Translations under genes and position numbers: made by a program
Source: Tomocerus qinae
Taxonomy: Eukaryota; Arthropoda; Collembola; Entomobryomorpha; Tomoceridae
DNA: 64,000 bases
NCBI GenBank assembly: GCA_020055645.1
Contig: CM034546.1
Location: 104,305,812-104,369,811 of the forward strand
Direction: 5' to 3'
Notes under the pieces: model-generated
Told to the model about the DNA's origin: nothing
What the model saw: the letters and a program-made list of their open reading frames with translations, nothing else
The model's database searches: none
In this document: one piece after another, positions 1 to 15,954 of the stretch
Numbering within the stretch: position 1 is the stretch's first letter
Layout: each line of letters starts with the position of its first letter

Positions 1-3000
1 AGATAAGAAGAACCTGATAAAAGAATAAACAAGGGAAGATAGGTAACAATAAACTTTTCCTTGTTGAGTTCATTCATTGTGTGCCATGTCATGCCATGCC
101 AGCCATCAATATAATAATGGCAAACATAACAGAACAGTAACACATAAATGTAATTCAATTTCGCACATCACGATGCATACGGAACACATCTGCTCTTGTA
201 TCTCTAGCCTGTAATGAAAAGATCAAGCTGAAAAAATCAGCCTGCCAAAAAGTGAGCTTAAACTTCAAACCCTTTTTGTTGCACTCTAATACATACAGCT
301 GTTTATCAGCACTCTAAATCTTTATATTGAAAGTAGAATCATCAAGTTCATCAAAATAAAGTTATCATTATTTCAGTTGTTTAACTGTGCATATGTTAAA
401 GTGAAATGCGTGCTGTACAACAATAGATTATTTTGGCGTCTCTGGTCAGAAGAATTGGCAAGGAATGCATTTTAGTATCTGTGAAAATCAGTTAAATACT
501 GTCAATGAACGAAAAACTTATGGTAGCAATAATATAGAACAAGGAAATTGGCTCTAGTTGCCAAAATTTGAGAACACTTTACTTACTGTAATAAAAATCC
601 AATTGGTAGGCTATTAGTGATGATAAAGAAGTTGATTTTCAAAATTAAAAATGAAAGTAGGAAATATTTACTATCATTTGATGGCTAACAAAATATAGGA
701 AATTGTAGTTAGTGTGGTATTTTCTTGGGTTAATCTGGCCAGACTCTACACCATTGATAAAAGATAGCTAGATAACCTATAGCCAAAAGTCAAATAGAAA
801 AGAACCATTAAATACCTCATCATAATGTAATTGCAATGCGCAAAGAGTCAAGTCTCAGTCAAGTCACCCAGCCGGATTTTGCCTACTTCGCATTGCTTAC
901 GTATAGTGCAAAGAATGCGTTTCAACTAGAAGAGAACAGAAGCCAAGCCCATTGTTTATATTCAAGTTGAAGAGTAAATAACTAGGGATAAGCTCCTCTT
1001 CCTTATCTTTGTCAGCTTCAGATCATACTTATACCAGAGGAGATAAATAATTTGAAATCAGTTTAACTTTAGGTAGCGAAGCACCAATCTTCAACCCTGG
1101 CTTGGAATTATAATGCATTTCAATGTTGTTATTGTTGTGGTGTAATAATGCAATAGAAATCTGTAGCATTAAAAAGGCAAGATGAACTTACAAGTGACTG
1201 GCACGTAATTTTCAGGTTAATCAGGTTAGCATTACTTATTTCAAACCTTATTTTATTGCAATGTTATGCAAATGTATGCAGGGCTTATTTGGAATTTTGC
1301 ACATCAAAGACTTAATAAAATGAATCCGCTAAGAAGTTTCTATTCCTTCAGCTTATTTATGCACAACTACAACTGTAGATACATTTACCATCTTCCATTT
1401 TTAAATAAGTAGATCACTGTTATATTAATGGGTTCTCGCATTTTTTTGTGAATTTTTATAAAGATCTTAGAACAATAGGTAAAGAAAAGGAAAGATATCA
1501 TTATTAATTTGTATAGTTTACTTTCAGTTATGCGCCTAACTAATATTTTATAAGAATATCACAATCTCTACAGAAATTATCAGAAAAGAAACGAAAATAG
1601 AAAGCAAATTCATAGATCCACTTGTAAAAGGTGTAAGTATAAGTAGATTAAACAATGAACCTATCTGTGCTCATCACAAAGAATTAACAACGAGGATATA
1701 CAAAAAGAATGCAGAGCGTGTTCTAGAGAAATTGAATATTATGAGTAAGTTTTTCCTTCAACTGAACTCAAGCCAAAAGCCAAAGAGGCAAGTCATGATG
1801 GCATTCAAACCGTGGACAGAAAACAAAATAGCTCAACGTTCGTTAGTTTACGAATTACAAAAAGAAAATTTAACCAAGTCTCATCTTCCAAGTTGTTCCC
1901 TTACTTAATACTAAACTAGGAAGAGTCTATCATAATCTGCAGTCTGTTTCTCTCTTTCCCTCGAATTCACTATACTTTAATATTTCAGTTTACGCATATC
2001 CACGATTCTATACCGTGCCAAGACGAAATGGTTTCGTTTAAACATCCGTAAAACTATGGAACTAAAGATATGCCTAACTATACTTGCATTGTATATGCTA
2101 TACATGAAATCATATCCTAGACAATTATTCGAGTAATTCGACATGCGAGATTAACCTCCTGCTTTTTTCACTCATAAAAACTACCACCTGCCTCATTAAA
2201 TTTCACTAATAAACAATAAAAACGAATTTCTCGCTTCGTAAAATGTATCAATTAAAATTAAGAAGCTCAAACGAACGTTGCACAGTTCAGTTTTTCACTT
2301 GGAAAGATGACATAGACAGATATTCTTGAAGAAGCTTTGGATTTGTAGGTGAACCAAAGATAACTGCCTAAATGTTTACCCAATTTGTAAACAAGCTTGA
2401 AGCTTACTTTTGCTGATGATGAGTCAGGACACTCAAAGACTAAAAAGTCACGCCGTTCTTTCAAATTAAGCTAAATACCAGGCAAGGTAGGCCACTGGTC
2501 TACTGAACTCTAACTCATTTCCATTTCTATCACGGAACTCATGGCATGCATATAAAAAGTACCTTTACCTAAAAGTACCTGAAAGAATTTTTAAAAAGTG
2601 ACATCACATTGAGTTACATAGTGTCTTGAGAAAACTTTTCAACTGTTTTTACAACTATACTTTCTTGTTATTGTTTGAAAAATTAATTACACAACTGCAT
2701 ATGCAACTATTTGCATTAAATATTGGTATTCCCACTTAAAATGTGCAATTAAATAATGAAAGGTAGGCGTGGGTAGAGAGGATGACTAAGTAAGTACAAA
2801 CGGAAAAGTTATGTTAACAGTTTTCAATGCACATCCGGTTGTACTATGTAAATTTAGTTTTTTTCTAAATGGTAAACAAGTATCGTCTTCGTAAGTAGTT
2901 GTAAACACTATTAGTGCAGATTACAACAAAGAGCGCCGTGAACATTTCGTGTAATTAGTGCGAGATACAAATAGGTATTTTAATGTTAGTATTGTCGTTA

Positions 3001-6000
3001 AATGACACTTAAACTTCAATAACTGTAGCTAATGGTGAAACAATGCTTCCTTAATGAATGACCGAGGGCAGTCTCTCTGACTGTGTTACTTGTTCAAGTT
3101 TTCCATTTCTTGTGTGTGATTGCTTGGGAATGGGAATGACAAATTGAGTCTCATGTCATGTTCCTTGTCATATTAAGTCTACTACTCTTCTCTCTATATG
3201 TTATGCATAAAAGGATATAGAAATGGTAATCAAATCAGTCTGACGCACTTGAGGAGTTTCTCTTTAGTTAGGACGAACAATTATGAATTTACAATTAGGT
3301 ATTTAACTGTCGTCTTTTATATTATTGAGTAAGAGTTAAAGACAACTCATTCAAAAGTCTACACGGATGAGCGGCAGTGAGTAATTCGACTATTTGATTA
3401 AACAATCACAGCAAGAAACTGGAATTGGATTTTGTGGGAATTAGAATGCAAACGGGAAAAAGTTGAAAGTCTTTTTTGGGATCGTTGAGAAAGACATATA
3501 CTGCACTTTGCATTTGTAAGTGCCATTAGGACTGTAAATGTACTACATTGAGGTACTAATACTGTCTTCTTGAACGTTGCAAAATTAATGAAAAGAAATT
3601 GACAGTTTTGTTGTGGTTTCCTCTTGACTGTACTTATTGTATGCTGAGCAGTCAATTTACTGAAAGTAAAGTGTGCAATTATCTAGAAGATGAAAAGCAA
3701 ATTGCTTCAACTTCAGGGTGTCTGGTCTTGTATCTTCAAATAAGAAATGGTTAGATGGGAAATTCTAGTAGGTAATTCTTTCCTTGTGCAACCATTTTTT
3801 GTAAAAAATATTAAGTGAGTCATCATAAGATGACATTTGGAGAATGCTTAGTAGCATTTTGTAATGCCAAAACTAAACTACCACAAAAATTGAACGTTTT
3901 TCACGATCATATACAATGGTAGACTTAAATCTTATGCAAAATTTAGGCGTATTTACTACAGCTCCAAATTCTTAGACCAAATGGGAGACTATTAACCACA
4001 TGCAACAAATATTACACAATCTGCGGAAAATATGGACTGGGAGACAAGAAATGTTGCAATGCTTAGTTTTTCAGGTAGACATCATTGTGTAATTTGAATT
4101 AGCCATAAAATTGGCACAGTATCAACTAAACTATAATTAGAATGTAGTACAGAGTGCGGTACATCTAAAAATATGTAACTTGTAGGTGATAATAAGAAAA
4201 CTCTTACCTGTAAAATAGATATCAATAGAATTGATAAAGGTAATATTCTTGGGAGCAGCATTTTTTAATATTTTCTACAGGACCGCCAGGCGACTGTCGG
4301 ATGTAGTGCCTGTAAACACGAAAAAAAAATTGTATTATGCACCAGTGCTTTAGTGAAACTTGTTAATATTAAATCTGTAGTTAGAAAACGTTTTAATCTT
4401 TTGATTTTTCTTAGTTCACTTGCTAATTTACATTTCATTACTATTAGCCAATTTAGTTATTCAAAGAAAATATGAAAGCGAGCTAGTAATTCGATCGAAT
4501 CCTTCCTATTAACGTTATATTCAAAAATCTTATACATTTACACACAATATATTATTGGCAATAGAAAATATGAAACTTGAAACATTAGTGCACGCAATAA
4601 GTGAATTAAAATTCTAAAGCTTAAGCTAGTACATCAACAGATAATGTAGATTTATATTTAGTGTGTTCAATGTGTGAATAGAGATAGATGGATAACGTTT
4701 CTACTCAAGTATAAAAAATTATAAACCAGTATCGAAGCATATACCTAAGTACAATTGTAAGTGCCTATAAATGCATTTGTATCTAAGAAATGGAAGATTG
4801 ATATTTTGTATTGATACGATTCTTGTACATTTACGAAATAAAAAGTTAATTTGTTTTGGGGTCAGATTAGAAAAGAAGCAACGCCAAGCCAGCGAGCCTG
4901 AGCTACACACTTGAGTACGGAGCGTATAAGTAATTAGAAACAAGTAGCATTGCATGAAATAACAAAATAGCAATGCCTATGTTAACACACAATCAAAGTC
5001 AGTTTTCTTACGCCTTTAGCCATAAAGTGAAAATTATTATAAGTCAACTGAGAATATTTATAAAGCTTGTCTGACTCCTGTAATACATACAGTGCAACAA
5101 AACACGAACTGGATTTTCTGGTCGGAAAAAAATGAAATGGAATTTATAGAAGCTTTAGGCATAATGCACATCAAACCTAATCTTACAAATAGCGATTGTT
5201 TGCTTTATTTTTACTATTTAAATGAAAATCTCGCCTTTACATGTATACATTTAGTACGTAGGCACTTATCATTTCCCTGCACACTACATTAAACACATTT
5301 GGATGAATTAACCTCTAGAAAACTGTCGATTGTAATTTTATTTTCATGCATTTTTAAGGATGCATTGAACGTATCTTTTAAATTAAACCCATTTAGATGT
5401 AGATTGTGATTTAATTCGTTTCAAACTATTATCAGCTATTAGCAGGTTTTCTATTTCTAACCGTTTAATAATAAAGGCGCCTTTACATACTCTATCAAAG
5501 GAGTATTAGATATACATAGAAAATGCAGTAACCGACCAAACCACTAACCACGAAGCTATTTATGTACTACTAAGTCATACAATGTGTGTATCCATGCAGC
5601 TTACGGACAATTTACGATTTACAATAAGCTTAATGGCCAAATAGAGATACAGTGCACAATAACACCTGCTCGGATGGATCCTTCCTACAGCTTAAGACTA
5701 ACAATGGAATACAATTATATATATTGTACAAATACCTTTCGTATACTTTGTAGGTGTAGTGCATCTTCTCTTACGTTGGGTGTTACTAGGATAATCCTAC
5801 TACTCTCTGAATTTTATCCGTACTCTAACAATCACTACTTTGTTGTACATAGAACTTACATAAAGTCTTCCTGACCTACTTAATCCAGCAAACCAATCGG
5901 ATCCAATCCCTTCTTCCAATAATTCTACTACTACAACTACAGCTACTACCTACACAAGCATGCTCTGGCCAGAAACTTGTATTTAGTCAGCATTTACAGC

Positions 6001-9000
6001 GTCATTCTACCTGTGTACATATAAAATTACCTTACATACTAACAACACGCAACATTATACACTTCTACAACTAAATTCTCACTTGCTACTATGTACTTAG
6101 GATACAAAATTTAAGATAATTCAGGAGAATATAAGTACAATCTTCTTACCAACTTTGAGGAGTCTAAGATCTATCAAAGTCAACATAACACAAGTTAGTA
6201 TAATTTCCGCGTAAGTCCTATAGACATATTTCACATATGTATATCTATCACGGATATCTTGTCAAACTTGTTCTCAACTTTAAACTCGGGTCGAAGCCTC
6301 GTGCATCTTATGTAGGTATCTCTCTGCATCTTATAAATTTATAAATCTCCCTGAGCCAAAATAATACATCCGCCACTGAAGACTAGACACGAGACAACTC
6401 TCCAGAAAAGACTTAGACAAGAAATTTACATAAAATATAAATCCTTGATTCTAAAGATATAGCACAGATTGGGTTGACATTTTATTCACACATTAATTCT
6501 CCCGTTAATCCTACCTGTCCAGATTTCCCTTCTACATACTAAGATATTATCTAGTGAATGTGTTCGTAGTCAGGTATTAGATATAGTATGAAAATAGTAA
6601 ATGGGACATTAATTTGTTCTGGTAGGTATAGTATGTAGTAACTTCTATCTGGTAGAATTGCTATAAATTACTAGTTGATTGCTTACACCAATTGCTACAG
6701 ATCTGTTCGTTTCTATACTACACGGACTCATCTTCATTAAATGTAAGGTATAGCATATGTTATCCTATTAGCAAGAATATAAGATAGGAATTTACAGTGC
6801 ATTATGTTCATACAAGCGTATAGTTATTCTTTGAAAAGAAAAGGCTACACTGTTAACTTATTGAGTGTGGTTTAGTTTGTTTGTGCCAAAGGTTAAGTTC
6901 AAGTCCAACTTTTCTGCTGTACAGATTGGATGTTCTTATCAGTTGGCTTGGCTAACAATGTTTTCATTTATTTATCACACAGAGCTCGGCAAACCCCTCA
7001 GATGAGAAAATTCATAAACAAGTCGAAGATTCCTCCTCTTTGGAGTAGGCTAGATTACAATATCCTCACTCACTCGTTTTCTGTTGCTTTAAAGCAGGGT
7101 AGACTCTACCAAACCGTCCCATCAACAATCACCTATGCAGTTTGTATCTACATATGTATGTTATTATGTGTAGGACTGAATTCTAAGCATGTTATGGTCA
7201 ATTTCCTACTTACACAGATTTGTAAGAAAAATGAGATTGAGCGGGGAACGTAGTCCGACGAAACAAACCATGCTAGAGTAGTGGGCTATTATAATAGCAC
7301 TTGAGAGAGTATAATGTAATAGGACTTAATATGTATTTATTATTTGCGCCAAATCATACGTTTTCGCACGGTCGGAGGTTGGGCTTTTGGCATAGCTATC
7401 ATATTGTTGTTAGGTATCTCTACAATAGTACAATAAAGGAAGAAACTAATATACCTATGTAAAATCGCTAAGATTTAGGCATTACATTAGAACTATTAGT
7501 ACATTGTCTGTAGTTACTCCACGTAATGTATATCCGTATTTGTAATATTGTAGCTTTGGTTTGAATTTACTATAATAGTGTGTAATGTAATACTTAATAA
7601 TGCTTCTGACAAGATAGATCTGTCTATTGAACCTGGTCCTAAGTCTAAGGCAATGAAATGCATTGTAGAATGAAATCTGTGTCAGCTTCATCACTAGTTC
7701 ATACTAATATGGAATGCGTCTCTGTAAATAAACGTCCGCTTTATGTGGGCCAGCTAAATTTATTTGGTAAATAATTGCCTGACTATGTAACTGTCTGCTC
7801 TGTCATATCTATCCTGTTCGCCATACAGCACAATCACCATAATATTATCCATCTTCCTTTTGCATTCGACTTAACTCGAGTTATTTTCGTCTATGCAATT
7901 CTACTATTTTTTTGGGTGAGAGAAACGACCGCATTTGTTACATTGCCTTTATGTCTACTGCACTTTAGTAAAAACACATTTTACACAGTATTCATGCCAA
8001 ACCCTGCTGATTTGGTAATCTTGTAAAAAGCATCCTTTACATTTACGCACTCTTTTTACCTTCCCAACATGAAAATGAAACGCATAATTTAAGAATAGAC
8101 AAAACCTTGCAAATAGCGGCTAATTACTAAACAGTGCAAGTGTTTGCATACAGGGTACAGAAATAACTAACCTAATTTAGACTACCTGTCTCCACAACAT
8201 TCATACACGGATGATTATAAATGTCTTCCACCTTAATCTAAACTTGACATGTCTAATTCCTTGTATGCATTACCTTCCTACTATTACACAGGGGAATTAG
8301 TACTAGACCTGAATTCTCTAAGCTTGTACTGTAATAAATATCGTGACAAACTTGCCCCGTCAATGTCTTAATGAATCAAGAACGAACATTTAGCATGAAA
8401 TCTTTTAATAACCAGACAAAAGAATCTAAGTAAAGCAGAGCAACTGTATAAAGAGCGAAAATTTCATCTCTCCAATCCGTATACGCTTAATCTGTTAATG
8501 CCTGAGATTACTAGCTACAGACTTAACACTTAAAACCTATAATATTACAAAAAATTAACTTATTAGGACAATGTGAATAATAAATTGAGATTATTGCTAC
8601 GTTCTAAAGTAATGAGGTGATTTGATTTTCATTACAATGGGGAGTGCATCCCGTAGTATGTTTAATCTAGCCAAAACAAAATTATATTTCTTTAATTCAC
8701 ATCCTAGTGCAGATCCTATTGGATTATAATAGAAGAATCTTTTTTCTGACTGCAGTCACGTCACTCACATCCCCACAATTGATATGCACTTTCAGCAAGT
8801 AGTTTTGCGGTGTTTCTGGTAATGAATTTTGCATTGTCCTCAGAGTAGCGAATGATTTCACTGAGGGTCTCAATGTGAATTATTGACGGTGGGTTGTTTT
8901 CGTTTGATATTATGACAAATTGGGGCCATGATGCTCTACCTTAAATATTTTGCATTTTCTACACCAACACGCTTCATACGTTATTTTCTAACCTACAATA

Positions 9001-12000
9001 CCTTCTCTGTCACAAATTCAAAGTTAAAATATGATAGTAATACGAAACCAACATTTTTAGTCTGCCTTTAGCAAATTCTGATAACTAGACCGAATTAATA
9101 ACCTCATGATTGATTAAGTGATTAAATATGCAGCACGCTAGACATCAAAAAGTAAAAAAGGGATTCCTTATTATCTGAGAAATGAATGACTGAGCGATAT
9201 CTGTCTCTCAAGAAAAGTTATCAACATAAGATACATCATAGTAGAAATCACAGAGACAAATGTAACATGTGGTCTCCAGCCCAGAGCTCACCCAATGCAT
9301 TTTGATTGTTAGAATCAGCAAAAGTAATTTGAGGAACAAATCGTGATTCACGAACACAAAAGGAAACTTGCCCAGAGCACCTGGCACTATACACATGTAC
9401 ATATGATTAGCAATCTGAAAATAGCATCCGTCGAAAGACAAACGGCAAACTTAGAGACAAATGATAGTTTTATGTTAATACACACGCTATAAACAGTTGA
9501 ACGCATATATAGGGATGGCTTTGTAAGTGATCTAGATAGGCAAGTTGTTCACATAAAAATCTCATGGTTAAGTTGATGAGTCGCGTCCAATAGGCTTAAG
9601 TTAGTTCTTTCACGTATAACCGTAACTAATGTGCGTGTGTTAAGCGTGGTACAGTTGATTCAATTCACGATCTACCTATACATTTAGCGTATACGTTATT
9701 GTGCTAAATGAGATTGAATGTAACAATACGATTCAGCAATTCAACCCATCAGAAGAGCAAGAATAGACTATTTTAAGAGTAACATGAATAATAGAAGAGT
9801 GAGTAAAGTGATACCTAAGTAAACCTATAAGTACATTCAATGTACGCACTCAGCACGCATCTAAAAGAACAATCTGTTAATGAACTATTTCCTGTTGAAA
9901 AGCGTATAAAGAATGCAAAGGTAAGTGTTGTTCTTAATCTCAAGTAGCTATAAAGACTCAATTGGTATATTGAAACTGAAGAGGAAGCAAGGAGAATAAT
10001 ACATTATTAGAGAAAGGTAAGGATGAATGAACGTCCATGCGTGGGTGACCCGATCCAAATAGTTGGGATCGTATAAAACATAGAAAAGGCTTGTGTGAGA
10101 TACCCAAAAGCTAAGTACCTACACATTGAATAGTTGTACCTATGCAGTATAGGTGCATCTGTTGAGGTATAAACATCGAGAGCGATTTTTTACGGTAAAA
10201 TGTGTATTTGTTCTACCTTGTAGCACTAAGATCATATGTATCTCTAATTACAGTGCACCAAAGTTGATTTTACTAATACTTTGTGAGATATTGAAAGGGG
10301 ATTAGAGAAAAGGAATGCACTATCATTTGGTATAATCTGCTTTTCTATTTACTCTTTATACTACACACTTTCCATGATGCACTCTTTTTTGGTTTTGAGT
10401 ATTTGTTTATTGAGACAAGTCATGTCAAGGCACTATGTATATGTAAACCCTTATTGTTAGACCGCAAATGCTAAATGAACAGAACGAAAGTTTTTCTCTG
10501 AATGAAAATTGTGCTATCTACATTTAATGTGGTGTAGAGCAGTGGGATCTTTAGAGATGAATATTATGTGTATCTCCTGGTGCACTAGCACCTAGTGGTA
10601 ATGGAATGTCAAGTTCATTATTAACTTTTGTCTGATAATAATATACGATGATAAGATACATGGAAATATTACAACAACAAATGAACAAGTCATCCTCTAT
10701 AATATACCATGCCACAAGAGCCAGACCATACTGTCCAAAGATACATCTTACTCTATACGAATAATGCAAGCATGCAGAGAATATATTTAAGTATAAATCA
10801 AAGGTGCGGTCATGCGAAGGAGCATTAGTGTAACATTACCAAAAGTTATTTGAGACCTGAGTTTTAGTAAGTAGGTTAGGGATAGTTATGCGTTCCATTT
10901 CGGGTACAAATTTTACTACGGCCATGACCATCCTGCGTCTACTATTAAATAGCATGCATAATAAGCCTTTGCTGGACACTTAGTGCATTAACACAAATAC
11001 AACCCTAGTTAACGATCCAATGTCATGATCAGGAAAACTATCATCATGTAATCATAGATGAATTTGGCTGGTAAATGACATACTAGTACAATTGGCTTGG
11101 CACTTTAATAATATTTTGCATACAAAATATTTGGTAGTAGATAATGTGAAGATAATATTATTATGCTTGGTAACCATTCACAATTTTATGGCTAAATATC
11201 ATTTATTTCATTCCAATATAAAAGTTAGGTATCTGATTCTGGTGCATTAGGCTTTTTCAATTACTATTTAATTTGAATTAGTTGTATTATTGTGTAACAA
11301 AGATGGATTTTCAAATAATGATATTATTTCTAACACGAGATTTACAAAATGAAATGTGCTCACTGCAACACTAGCTCAGACAATAGAATCATAAGTTACA
11401 AAACGTTCAATACACAGGTAATACAACAATTGTAACACTTATGACTTATATTTCTACAGACAATAGTAAATAGAATGTGATAACTTTCCGCTATTTCTAA
11501 ACAATACTTATGAATGCAAAGGAAATGCAATTTAAAACTGTAAAATCTGGCAGAAAGCTACAGGCAAATATGACAAACGCAAGCAAGAGGTCCAATTAAA
11601 TCTGACTTATGCAGGTTAACTTAATTATTAGTACTATCGTATTCTGTGTAAACGAGCTAAATGAGTAAATTGGAAAAAACTGTAGCACATAATATTATGA
11701 TGATGAATGTAATAAGAGAAATAATGTTATGACGGTCGAAAAAGGAGTGAGTGCTGATAAGGAAAGCAACATCAAAGAAAAATGATATCTGTAAGAACTC
11801 TCGTTAAACAACAAAAGCCCAGTGAGTTGCGGAAGCTGAAATTAAGCTAGTTTCCTTTCTTTATTATGGCTTTCATTATGTAGTTTCTACTTTAGATGTG
11901 TATCTGAATGTCTTAAGACCTTTTTACTGCGGGTACTGTTACTTTACTATATCTATACTCTATCTGTACACCTACACACCGCAGGACTAAGAGAAGGATA

Positions 12001-15000
12001 TCCTACGCTCCACGGAGGAACTCATCTCTATCTTTATATGTACAATTATACTTAGTATATGCTCACTAATGATTTGTCTCATGCTCGCTTGGCACAAAAA
12101 AGGAGTAAATTCCCACGTCCTTAAACTACTAACAAAACTAAGTGTTATGATAAAATACATCCCTAATGCATTAAACCCAGTAGATTTAAAATTGAAATTC
12201 AGTCTTGGATACAAAGCAATTTTTTACACTTGTAAGCTGTGAATCCAATACACGAATGACAGGGCAGGCAGTTAGGGACAAAGAAAAGTACAAAGGAGGA
12301 AAATGATACTTTCGGTTGAAAACAATAAGTTAATTATTGGAAACTCGTTCAAGTAATTACCTGTTCAAGTAATTTAAGGTATAAAAAGTAGAATCTTACC
12401 TAAAGAAATAGAAATCCAAATCCTGCGTTTGCGAACGCTTTGATGTTTGGTGGAGCGTATTGATTTTCCCGATAAAGGATCACAGAGAACACATGTGTGA
12501 GGTATTTCCAATGAAAGTTAGGATATCAATATCCGCACATTAATGTGTCAACTTAACTCGGTCGAACTTTGATAAAGGAAACGACTAAAATGGATAATTT
12601 TTTTGTCCTGTTGGCAGTGTGTCAGTACGTAGAGGAAGAGAATGAACTGTGCTATAATGCCAATAGCTACAGGGCAAGCAACACTCTTGTGTAGTTATTT
12701 AGTCGAGAGAGAGACACAAGAACTTGAGAGAAAATGAAATAAAATCACGTCTAAAGTCGAATGTAGGCAAAGCACTTGATCACATGTACATTAGGATCCA
12801 AATGAAGTCAATCCAATGCACTGCAGGATGAAATCCAGTTTAAATCAAGTCGAAAAGTCACAATGTGTGGTGTTGGTGTATGGCCGACTCTGGCTAGTCT
12901 GGTCTGACGAGACCTTTTGGTCTGACTAACGGTTCGTTCGTTCCTGGCTTTGTCAAATTCAGGTTTTCTTCTGAAATGGTCAATGTGTTTGTAGGAAAAC
13001 GAAGTCAAACCACGAGGAATGCTCCGTGTCTCAATTGCCTATGAAGAGTACTGATGCTGACTGTGCAGAAGGAACTTGTATAAGTACCTTTTGCTACTAA
13101 ACCTAAGATATATTAAATATGAGATATTATATTCAATCGATCGACCCCCAATCGCATTTGCTAAACACTACAAACTACCTTGCTAACTCTGTCAGTCAGT
13201 CAGTTGGGCACTCGCAGCTCAGATCCTCTTGTCTGTCCTCTTAAATCTATGGAAAGTTATTATATGCACCTTCCCTACTCTTTTTCTTTCTCTGCCTCTT
13301 CTGAGGATCAACAGTCTTAATGTGTGTTACTATTTTATATCTCTCAAGGGAGGTGCGACTCTGCTCACAATTACGTACTCACTAATGTTTCTAATGCGTC
13401 TCTGCTACTCAACTTACACTCGCATACGTAGCCCAGTCCTTTTCAACCCTTTTACACTGCTTTTACTTGAGACAGACACACAATTCTTCAAATATATACA
13501 GACAACGAATTCCAAGAGCAGCCTTTAACACAGCGTATTCTCTTTAGTACAGCTTCTCACCTATAAACCTACATGTCTATCCCCCATTCATTCAATACCA
13601 AAAGCTGCACACTTTACCCTACCATGTTAGTCAGTCAGTAGAGCTAACGAAAGGATTCAACAGGTGTACTACCTTACTAAGCTTAGGCTACTATCATTAT
13701 TCTATTAGGTTGCTTGTTTATGTTCATCAGATTGCTTATTCTTTCTATCTCTATCTCCATGTACCGTATTTGTACTACTGCGGGCGTCTCTCTTTCTTAA
13801 TTAAATAAAGCAATTACTTAGAAGTATATATCATTGCTTATAGTATGCTAAGGATTCATATATACATTTTATGTAGGTATAAAGCACAAGTGTACATTAT
13901 ATTCTAATTTAGATTAGAAGAAACAGTTACATCTTTCAATCCTTTTTTTGGCAGTTATGGAATTATTTTTGTTGTGTAAGGCTTATTGTATTGAGAAGGA
14001 ATTCTCATGTACTACATACCCTACTATTTCAAGAATTGCAACAAAAAGACAAGTGCTAATCATATTGACACAAGTAGAAATACATCCTGCACTAATTGTA
14101 TGCATGTTTATTTGGCAAATCACATTCTATTTATTTCCAATTATTGTCTATTCAGTAGACTATGCACTATGCTTTGTAGAACAGATACTAACACTGTTCT
14201 CGGTGTGTTGATGACCTTAATTTATTGGACAGTGGAACTCTCTGGCTAGAAAAATAATTCTCAACTGCGTAACTGTACATTACAAATCAATTAGCGTTTT
14301 TGAAACGAGTGTTCAGAAATAGAAAATATTGTCAGTTATGATTAAATAAAGTTTGTGAAAAGGTTATTTATTTGCATAATAAATCAACATGTAATTCTGA
14401 AGGGAAATTAAATCTCTTGCATTTCTTGACTGTAGGAGTGAGTTGAAAAAATTAATGTTGAAATCTATTGCATTATTATGGAAAGTTCATTTCATAAAAA
14501 GAACATAAAAGAACGGATAAACAAAATCGCTCGCAAATTAGCCTTCATTACCAATTGTTAGTCATGTTTGCTGTAGTTCGACCTGAGCATGTTCACGTAG
14601 TAGGATTTACTTTCGCCATTCTTATATCCAACAACTCGATTGAGAATTAGATTTTATGTTGTGAGTTGTTCGTATTGTTCCTCTAATGCTAAGTGCTCAA
14701 TTACTCACATCGACCATAGAGATACAAATTTCGTTTTCTCAAATGTCTTTGTTTGCTTTCTTTGACATTGAAATGCTCACATGGGATTTTGAAGAATACG
14801 TTACCCACTTACATCTAGGCGCTCTTTTTTATGCGTACCAATGCTTACTTACGATACAAAATGTACATAAAACAAGTACAATAACATCCACTTTATCAAT
14901 GAAGAGCTACTTGGTCATTTCTGCACTTTTTGTGCTCATCAGACCGCAATAATAACAACAGAGTGCATGGATTCAACACACACCACTCACTACTCAATCG

Positions 15001-15665
15001 CACTTTAGACGATGGACAACTTTTCCTGTTTCCCTATCTCATCCTAAGTCATTTTTTAAATTCGTCAATGTCTACCTACTTTAATTCTAATGGCATCGTG
15101 TGTTTAAAGCTTCAAAGATCTTATATTGATGCATATGCTTCATGATTTTCTTGGCACAGTATTTCTCTTCTTCGCCACGTTCGCAATTCAACTCTATTTC
15201 ATTTTACTTTCCTGTCTAGGTTCAAAAGTGCAAGCAGCTAATACTTATCTTCATACAAATCCATTACCTGAATGGCCAATTGTCAAAATGTCGATAGACG
15301 AATCAATCCAATTATCTTACTTCACTTTTGCTTGTTTTCAGAATAAAATTACAAACATCTGATCCGTTTCCAAATAATTGTAAATCAATTTAATTACATT
15401 GGTACATCCAATAGTAGATGAGAGGTATGTCATATATTACTACGTTCACTTAATTGCGCTGTCATTTTCAATTAATAGTGTGTGTTGGTACCGAATTCAA
15501 AATGGTAATTTATCATCACTGGATTAATTTTAAGCGTCAATTTTAAGGCTTTAGAATTTGCTATTCATATTGAAACTTAATCTTACACTTATATAGAAAT
15601 GTATGCGTTTCTTCATCCCACACACCTTGATATAATATAGTCAATTACTAATATTAATATTAAAC

Positions 15666-15954
15666 TGTATGCAACTTTTCATATTTTCACACAGGTGAGA
15701 GGAACTATTCAGTATCCCTCATCTAACCTAATAGTGAATTATCCAGCCCATATTTTAAGCAGAATAATATATTTACATTACCAAGCTTGATACATCAAAA
15801 AGAATTTCAGTCGGACTCATCTTCTATCTGCAATCTGTTTAAATAATATTGTATGGAACTTTTTATATTTTCATATAGGCAAGGAACTTTTCAATATTTC
15901 TTAGCTAATACAATTATCCAGTGAATTATTCGAGCCATGTTTGTTTTGGCAGAA
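15666..15954. repeat. diverged direct repeat, two copies of about 100 bp
   Basis: Copy 1 (15666-15764) and copy 2 (15850-15954) share an ordered series of blocks. Both start with TGTATG.AACTTTT.ATATTTTCA, continue with AGG.....GGAACT.TTCA.TAT, then GTGAATTAT.C..GCC, and end in GCAGAA. About 85 bp of unrelated sequence separates them. They appear to be an old local duplication or two copies of a short dispersed element. No coding capacity is visible. Confidence 0.7.

Noticed and set aside
10036-10070. Short stretch GTGGGTGACC resembling the internal control region of 5S rRNA genes.
   Set aside because: Only about ten bases match, and the rest of a 5S gene (flanking stems, other promoter boxes) is absent.
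13948-15362. Cluster of overlapping 70-90-codon plus-strand frames rich in hydrophobic residues.
   Set aside because: Hydrophobic-looking translations are expected from T-rich DNA. There is no motif, no consistent splice pattern and no receptor landmark.
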